Source: Nibrella saemangeumensis (lineage in GTDB: Bacteria > Bacteroidota > Bacteroidia > Cytophagales > Spirosomataceae). From it: DNA of 44,934 bases. The DNA lies in assembly GCF_039541915.1 (NCBI RefSeq), contig NZ_BAABHD010000067.1, forward strand, positions 1 through 44,934, given 5' to 3'. Shown piece by piece: positions 41,184 to 44,934 of the stretch; position 1 is the first letter of the stretch; every line of letters starts with the position of its first letter. The translations under genes and the position numbers were made by a program. The notes beneath the pieces were generated by a model. It had not been told where the DNA came from, ran no database searches, and worked only from the letters and a program-made list of their open reading frames with translations.

Positions 41184-41199
41184 GGTCCGGAACCGGACC
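41184..41199. repeat. Short perfect palindrome in the MATE leader
   Basis: GGTCCGGAACCGGACC has seven-base arms around AA. It lies between the MATE ATG and the putative -7 element, so it would be in the 5' leader, about 90 bases before the start codon. It could be a leader hairpin or an operator; no regulator is suggested by the neighbours. Confidence 0.45.
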
Positions 41200-41242
41200 T
41201 TAGCGGGAGATGGTAAACATCAGTCGTATAGCGTTATCCGTA

Positions 41243-41250
41243 CAAAGGTA
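41243..41250 (-). promoter_or_regulatory. Putative MATE promoter -7 element
   Basis: On the minus strand this reads TACCTTTG, an exact TAnnTTTG match. It would give a leader of about 140 bases. The hflX side of this 331-base divergent gap (41251-41426) holds several small dyads (e.g. GGATT-acc-AATCC, 41308-41320) and TATCTTTC shortly before the hflX ATG, a one-mismatch -7 candidate. Confidence 0.5.
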
Positions 41251-41426
41251 AAAATTTGTTTGTGAACTCAGCCCGGCGATTGAGTAAACGGTCGATACCC
41301 GTACATCGGATTACCAATCCACTTGCCTAAATTACATGAGCGGCTTGCCAATCCGCTGTACATTAATCCGAAACTTTTTGTAAAATACGGCCGTTATCTT
41401 TCTTCCGATACTTATTATATCAGTAC

Positions 41427-42701
41427 ATGATCGACACCCATAAACCGCCCGAAACCGCCGTGCTGGTCGCCCTGACAACGCAGAAGCAGTCAGCCGAAAA
41501 AACCCAGGAATACCTCGATGAACTTGCTTTCCTGGCGGAGACCTCCGGCATTGTTACGGTCAAATCCTTTGTTCAGCGACTGGAACGACCCGACACCCGC
41601 ACGTTTGTCGGCAAAGGCAAACTCGAAGAGATTCAAACCTTTATTATCGATAACCCGGTCGATTGCATTATTTTCGACGATGACCTGACCCCTTCGCAGG
41701 TACGCAACCTCGAACAGGCTTTCCAGGAAATTAAAGTACTGGACCGAAGCCTGCTGATCTTGAACATTTTCTCGCAACGGGCGCAGACGGCCCAGGCCAA
41801 GCTGCAGGTAGAGCTGGCGCAGTATCAGTACATGTACCCGCGTCTGACCCGGATGTGGACCCACCTGAGCCGCCAAAAAGGGGGCGTGGGGATGCGTGGT
41901 CCGGGGGAAAAGGAACTCGAGACCGACCGCCGGATTGTGCAGGATCGCATTGCGTTTCTGAAAGAAAAGCTGGAGAAGATCGACAAGCAAAGCATCACTC
42001 GTCGGAAAGAGCGCGACCGGCTCGTGCGCGTGGCGCTGGTGGGCTACACCAACGTGGGAAAATCGACGCTGATGCGCACGATGGCCAAAGCCGATGTCTT
42101 TGCCGAAAACAAGCTGTTTGCCACCGTAGACTCTACTGTACGGAAAGTAGTGCTGGGTAACATCCCGTTCCTGCTGACCGATACCGTTGGTTTCATCCGC
42201 AAACTGCCCACTACGCTGATCGAATCGTTTAAATCGACGCTGGACGAAGTACGCGAAGCCGATATTCTGCTACATGTGGTGGATGTATCGCATCCGTCGT
42301 TTGAGGAGCAGATCGAGGTTGTCAGCGATACGCTCACCGAGATCGGCGCGGGTGACAAGCCGACGATTCTGGTCTTTAACAAAATGGATCAGTTTGAGCC
42401 GAAAGAAGAATGGATGGCGCAGCACGAGCACTGGGAGGAAAGCAACTTTCCCGACGAAGCCGTACCGGTGGCCGTGCGGAAGCAAACCGCGCTGGAATAC
42501 CTGAAGAAAACATACCTGACCCGGAAAGCGGAACACGTCGTCTTTATCTCCGCCGAGAAGCGCGAGAACATCGACGAGCTACGCGAGCTGCTGTTCCGGA
42601 TTGTGAGGGAGAAGCACTATACCATCTACCCCAACTGGCTGGACATTCCCCTCTCCCAATTTTCGGAGGACAAGGATACGGCCGACGGTTTGGGCATATG
42701 A
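41427..42701 (+). CDS. hflX: Ribosome-associated GTPase HflX
   Basis: HflX binds the 50S subunit and helps split or rescue stalled ribosomes. The 424-residue protein has the N-terminal HflX domain with RTFVGKGKLEEIQ and IFDDDLTPSQVRNLE, then the conserved GMRGPGEKELETDRR segment in the linker. The TRAFAC GTPase domain follows (about 200-370): GYTNVGKSTLMRTM (P-loop), DTVGFIRKLP (G3), FNKMDQ (G4) and FISAEKRENIDEL (G5). The length is usual for the family. A terminator and a tRNA gene follow. Confidence 0.96.
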   Translation: MIDTHKPPETAVLVALTTQKQSAEKTQEYLDELAFLAETSGIVTVKSFVQRLERPDTRTFVGKGKLEEIQTFIIDNPVDCIIFDDDLTPSQVRNLEQAFQEIKVLDRSLLILNIFSQRAQTAQAKLQVELAQYQYMYPRLTRMWTHLSRQKGGVGMRGPGEKELETDRRIVQDRIAFLKEKLEKIDKQSITRRKERDRLVRVALVGYTNVGKSTLMRTMAKADVFAENKLFATVDSTVRKVVLGNIPFLLTDTVGFIRKLPTTLIESFKSTLDEVREADILLHVVDVSHPSFEEQIEVVSDTLTEIGAGDKPTILVFNKMDQFEPKEEWMAQHEHWEESNFPDEAVPVAVRKQTALEYLKKTYLTRKAEHVVFISAEKRENIDELRELLFRIVREKHYTIYPNWLDIPLSQFSEDKDTADGLGI

Positions 42702-42728
42702 CGAATTTTTTAGTATTTTGCGTCTGAG

Positions 42729-42761
42729 AACCTGCAAGGTGCTTACACTTGCAGGTTTTTT
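42729..42761 (+). terminator. Intrinsic terminator of hflX
   Basis: AACCTGCAAG (42729-42738) and CTTGCAGGTT (42748-42757) form a perfect 10-bp stem with a nine-base loop, ending in a T-run. The tRNA gene starts two bases later. Confidence 0.85.
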
Positions 42762-42763
42762 AT

Positions 42764-42835
42764 GGTCTCGTAGTTCAACGGATAGAATAGAAGTTTCCTA
42801 AACTTTAGATCTGGGTTCGATTCCCGGCGGGACCA
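42764..42835 (+). tRNA. tRNA-Arg (anticodon CCT)
   Basis: The 72-base sequence folds into a normal cloverleaf. The acceptor stem is GGTCTCG/CGGGACC (one T-G pair), the D-arm is GTTC...GAAT, and the anticodon stem GAAGT/ACTTT has loop TTCCTAA, giving anticodon CCT, which reads AGG. The T-arm is CTGGG-TTCGATT-CCCGG and the discriminator base is A at 42835. The terminal CCA is not encoded, as in many bacteria of this phylum. Confidence 0.95.
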
Positions 42836-42842
42836 CTTTAAC

Positions 42843-42880
42843 GCCCAGCACTGAGACGTCGGACCGTCCTGCTGGGCATT
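42843..42880 (+). terminator. Terminator after tRNA-Arg
   Basis: GCCCAGCA (42843-42850) and TGCTGGGC (42870-42877) form an 8-bp stem, followed by ATTTTCGTTT. It starts seven bases after the tRNA. Confidence 0.75.
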
Positions 42881-43239
42881 TTCGTTTACTTTATAACCCA
42901 GTAGTAATTCGTAGGATGTAGTATTTTACATCTTAAAGTTTTACTCCCTTTTGAGCGAACGGTAGGCTGCTATATTGCTTTTCATCTGTTTATGTGCCTT
43001 TTTGTGGCTAATTTTGCAGTCTCTGCCAACCGTAACGTTTCTTTTGAAAAATTTTTACGCTTCTCCAACGGATTTGGGCCTGCACCAACCTGCCTTTGCC
43101 GATTGGTTATTAAAACATAGCCCCTATCCAGCTATCCGGCACTGCGCTTTTCCTGCAAGTCACCGAACTTTCTCTCAACACAAGCCTAACTAACTACGCT
43201 CATACCGTAACGAGTATCTGAAAATTTCTGACAATCTGT
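42881..43239. other. Gene-free A/T-rich gap before the SGNH gene
   Basis: About 360 bases without a credible gene. A 72-codon plus-strand frame at 42975-43193 has no family features. The region is A/T-rich and presumably contains the promoter of the gene at 43240, but I could not find an exact TAnnTTTG match in a good position. Confidence 0.5.
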
Positions 43240-44934
43240 ATGTCCCGCTCTCTACTTATTTTATCGGCATGGTTACTGTGTATCACCACGACGCTGGCTC
43301 AGGTAACCATTTCCCGTCCGCTTAATCGCATCGTTTACCAGCGTAGTACCGGCAACACGGCCACCATCCCCATCAGCGGTCAGGTCGATGGTACGGTTAC
43401 TTCCATCAGCGCCCGACTGGTTTCGCGTCAGACGGGCGGCCAGGTTGGGTCAACCAGCCTGCCTATCAGCAACGGCAGCTTTTCGGGGGCGCTGACCAAT
43501 GTACCCGGTGGCTGGTATGAACTCATCCTGGAAACCAACCGGGGTACGTTCCGGGTCGACCGGGTTGGCGTTGGAGAAGTCTTCATCATAGCCGGTCACT
43601 CGGTGGCGCATGGCGACCAAAGCTATTCCATTCCTTATTCTAACGAGGACCGTGCCAGCGCCGTACCAATGCCACCCGACAATCCGCTGTATCAGGTTAT
43701 ATCGGACCCCAGCCAGCTTCTGAATACGTTTGCGCAGTACGGCAATGTTGTTCCCTCAACAAACGGGGTACAGCCTTATTTCTGGTCCCGCTTTGCCGAG
43801 ATTCTGACCCAGCGCTACAATGTACCCGTAGCGATCTATCAGACAGCCTACGGGGGAACCAACATTGATATGTGGTACAAATCGTCCCAGAACATTTATT
43901 TCGACCACTATTTTGTCGATGCCTCCGTTCAGATGCCCTACAGAAACCTGAAAAATACGCTGGAGAAGTACGTACCGCAAACGGGCGTTCGGGCGGTGCT
44001 GGTGGATCATGGTCAGAACGACTACCCATTCACGAACGTGGACGAAGTCACGGGCTGGTACAACGGCTTTCTGAATAAAGCTCGTCAGGAGCTGGGATTC
44101 TCCCTGAAAGCGGTTATCAACCGGCATACCCCCTATCTGTACACGAATCCGCAGCACCACATTCGGCAGGTGCAGGATCGGGTGGCCCAAAGCAGCAACA
44201 ACCTGGCTGGTCCGGATTATGACACTGGGCTGACGCCTTCAGACCGCTACGACGATGTTCATCTTAACAGCGGTGGCCAAACCAAGGCGGCTCAATTGTG
44301 GGCAGACGTTATTACCGAATCTTTTCTGGCGACAGTCACACCCTATCAGCCTGCCTTTCAGACGAACGGCAATCAGGCCCCAGTGGCAGCCGGCAGTATT
44401 CCAAACCAAAGTGCGGTTCCGGGTGGTAGCTTTACGTATACGATCCCCTTCAATACATTCACCGACCCCAACAGCGACCAGCTAACCTACCAGATTACCA
44501 ACTTACCGGCCGGCCTCTCAGCAAAAGGACTGACGATTTCGGGGACACCTACTACGGGTGGTACCAGTACCGTAACAGTCCGTGCAATTGATCCGGCTGG
44601 CCTCTCAGCCACCGTAACGTTTACGATCACGGTAGCTACGGGCGGCTCAGGTCTGACGGGAAATTATTACAACAATACGTCACTATCAGGCACGCCGGTG
44701 CTTTCCCGGCTGGACCCGACTATCAATTTCTTCTGGAATACGGATTCGCCCCAGCCCGGTGTGGTCAATGCCGATGAGTTCTCCGTCCGATGGACCGGTC
44801 AGGTAGAGGCCCCGGTGAGTGGTAGCTATAGCTTCCGCACCAACAATGATGACGGCACCCGCGTGTGGGTCAACAACCAGCTCATCATCGACAACTGGAC
44901 TCCCCAGGGGCCGACGCCCAAGGAAGGCTCCATC
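43240..44934 (+). CDS. Secreted SGNH/sialate-esterase-like protein with Ig-like and PA14 domains (partial)
   Basis: The frame stays open from ATG 43240 to the window edge (565 codons), so the C-terminus is missing. A signal peptide (LLILSAWLLCITTTLAQ) precedes a beta region (about 22-110). An SGNH hydrolase-like domain (about 112-360) follows, with VFIIAGHSVAHGD (Ser121), YGGTNIDMWYKSS, LVDHGQNDYPF and YDDVHLNSGGQ (Asp338-x-x-His341). The order of blocks fits sialate O-acetylesterase-like carbohydrate esterases, though the usual GQSN is GHSV here. An Ig/cadherin-like domain (about 383-467; GLTISGTPTTGGTSTVTV) and a PA14 domain (from about 472; YSFRTNNDDGTRVWVNNQLI) complete the visible part. 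It is likely a glycan-active surface or T9SS protein. Confidence 0.8.
   Translation, partial: MSRSLLILSAWLLCITTTLAQVTISRPLNRIVYQRSTGNTATIPISGQVDGTVTSISARLVSRQTGGQVGSTSLPISNGSFSGALTNVPGGWYELILETNRGTFRVDRVGVGEVFIIAGHSVAHGDQSYSIPYSNEDRASAVPMPPDNPLYQVISDPSQLLNTFAQYGNVVPSTNGVQPYFWSRFAEILTQRYNVPVAIYQTAYGGTNIDMWYKSSQNIYFDHYFVDASVQMPYRNLKNTLEKYVPQTGVRAVLVDHGQNDYPFTNVDEVTGWYNGFLNKARQELGFSLKAVINRHTPYLYTNPQHHIRQVQDRVAQSSNNLAGPDYDTGLTPSDRYDDVHLNSGGQTKAAQLWADVITESFLATVTPYQPAFQTNGNQAPVAAGSIPNQSAVPGGSFTYTIPFNTFTDPNSDQLTYQITNLPAGLSAKGLTISGTPTTGGTSTVTVRAIDPAGLSATVTFTITVATGGSGLTGNYYNNTSLSGTPVLSRLDPTINFFWNTDSPQPGVVNADEFSVRWTGQVEAPVSGSYSFRTNNDDGTRVWVNNQLIIDNWTPQGPTPKEGSI

Noticed and set aside
42975..43193. 72-codon plus-strand frame in the gap after tRNA-Arg
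   Set aside because: It has no recognisable domain; composition and position fit non-coding upstream DNA of the next gene.

Overview
The window comes from a member of the Bacteroidota, most likely a Cytophagales/Spirosoma-like bacterium. The evidence is a Por/type IX secretion C-terminal sorting domain, several promoters with the phylum-typical TAnnTTTG -7 element, a LytS/LytTR two-component pair, a two-subunit methylmalonyl-CoA mutase, and a Bacteroidota-style curli locus. Base composition is moderately GC-rich and looks even throughout. No transposase, integrase, phage gene or CRISPR array was found. Genus placement is inference.

Layout. 1-9.7 kb: dnaA (minus) beside a large palindrome, mutA-mutB (plus), a Uma2-type nuclease-fold protein, a TMTC-like membrane mannosyltransferase with TPRs (minus), a secreted NUC1 nuclease (plus) and a BON-LysM protein (minus). 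9.8-18.4 kb: a PliI-like exported protein, miaA, then a minus-strand run holding a rhodanese, a T9SS cargo protein, a PASTA protein and ribE, followed by a sugar cassette (GtrB-like glycosyltransferase, DegT aminotransferase, FdtA/QdtA cupin) and a DUF1684 protein. 18.4-26.4 kb: pheT, a coiled-coil partner, zapA and rny in one direction, then a LytTR regulator, its sensor kinase and a Nif3-like protein on the minus strand.

26.4-39.7 kb is the most interesting part. A plus-strand run encodes a LamG lipoprotein, an exported protein of unknown function and two exported caspase-fold peptidases. Head-on to it lies a minus-strand operon: an ECF-type sigma factor, a one-TM protein with the layout of an anti-sigma factor plus TPR-like helices, and an exported papain-like peptidase. 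Divergent from the sigma gene is a complete curli (functional amyloid) locus: two long curlin-repeat proteins, a short CsgB-like protein, CsgE, CsgF, CsgG with a beta-barrel extension, and a lipoprotein with a carboxypeptidase-regulatory domain and a TolB-like propeller. The two curli transcription units share an almost identical bipartite upstream element with -35/-10-like spacing. This suggests, without proving, that the adjacent ECF sigma factor drives both. No CsgD-type regulator is visible.

39.7-44.9 kb: a MATE transporter (minus), hflX (plus), tRNA-Arg(CCT), and the first 565 codons of a secreted SGNH esterase / Ig-like / PA14 protein cut by the window edge. Many convergent or downstream gaps hold long inverted repeats that probably act as terminators. 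Two short repeat families recur in gaps.
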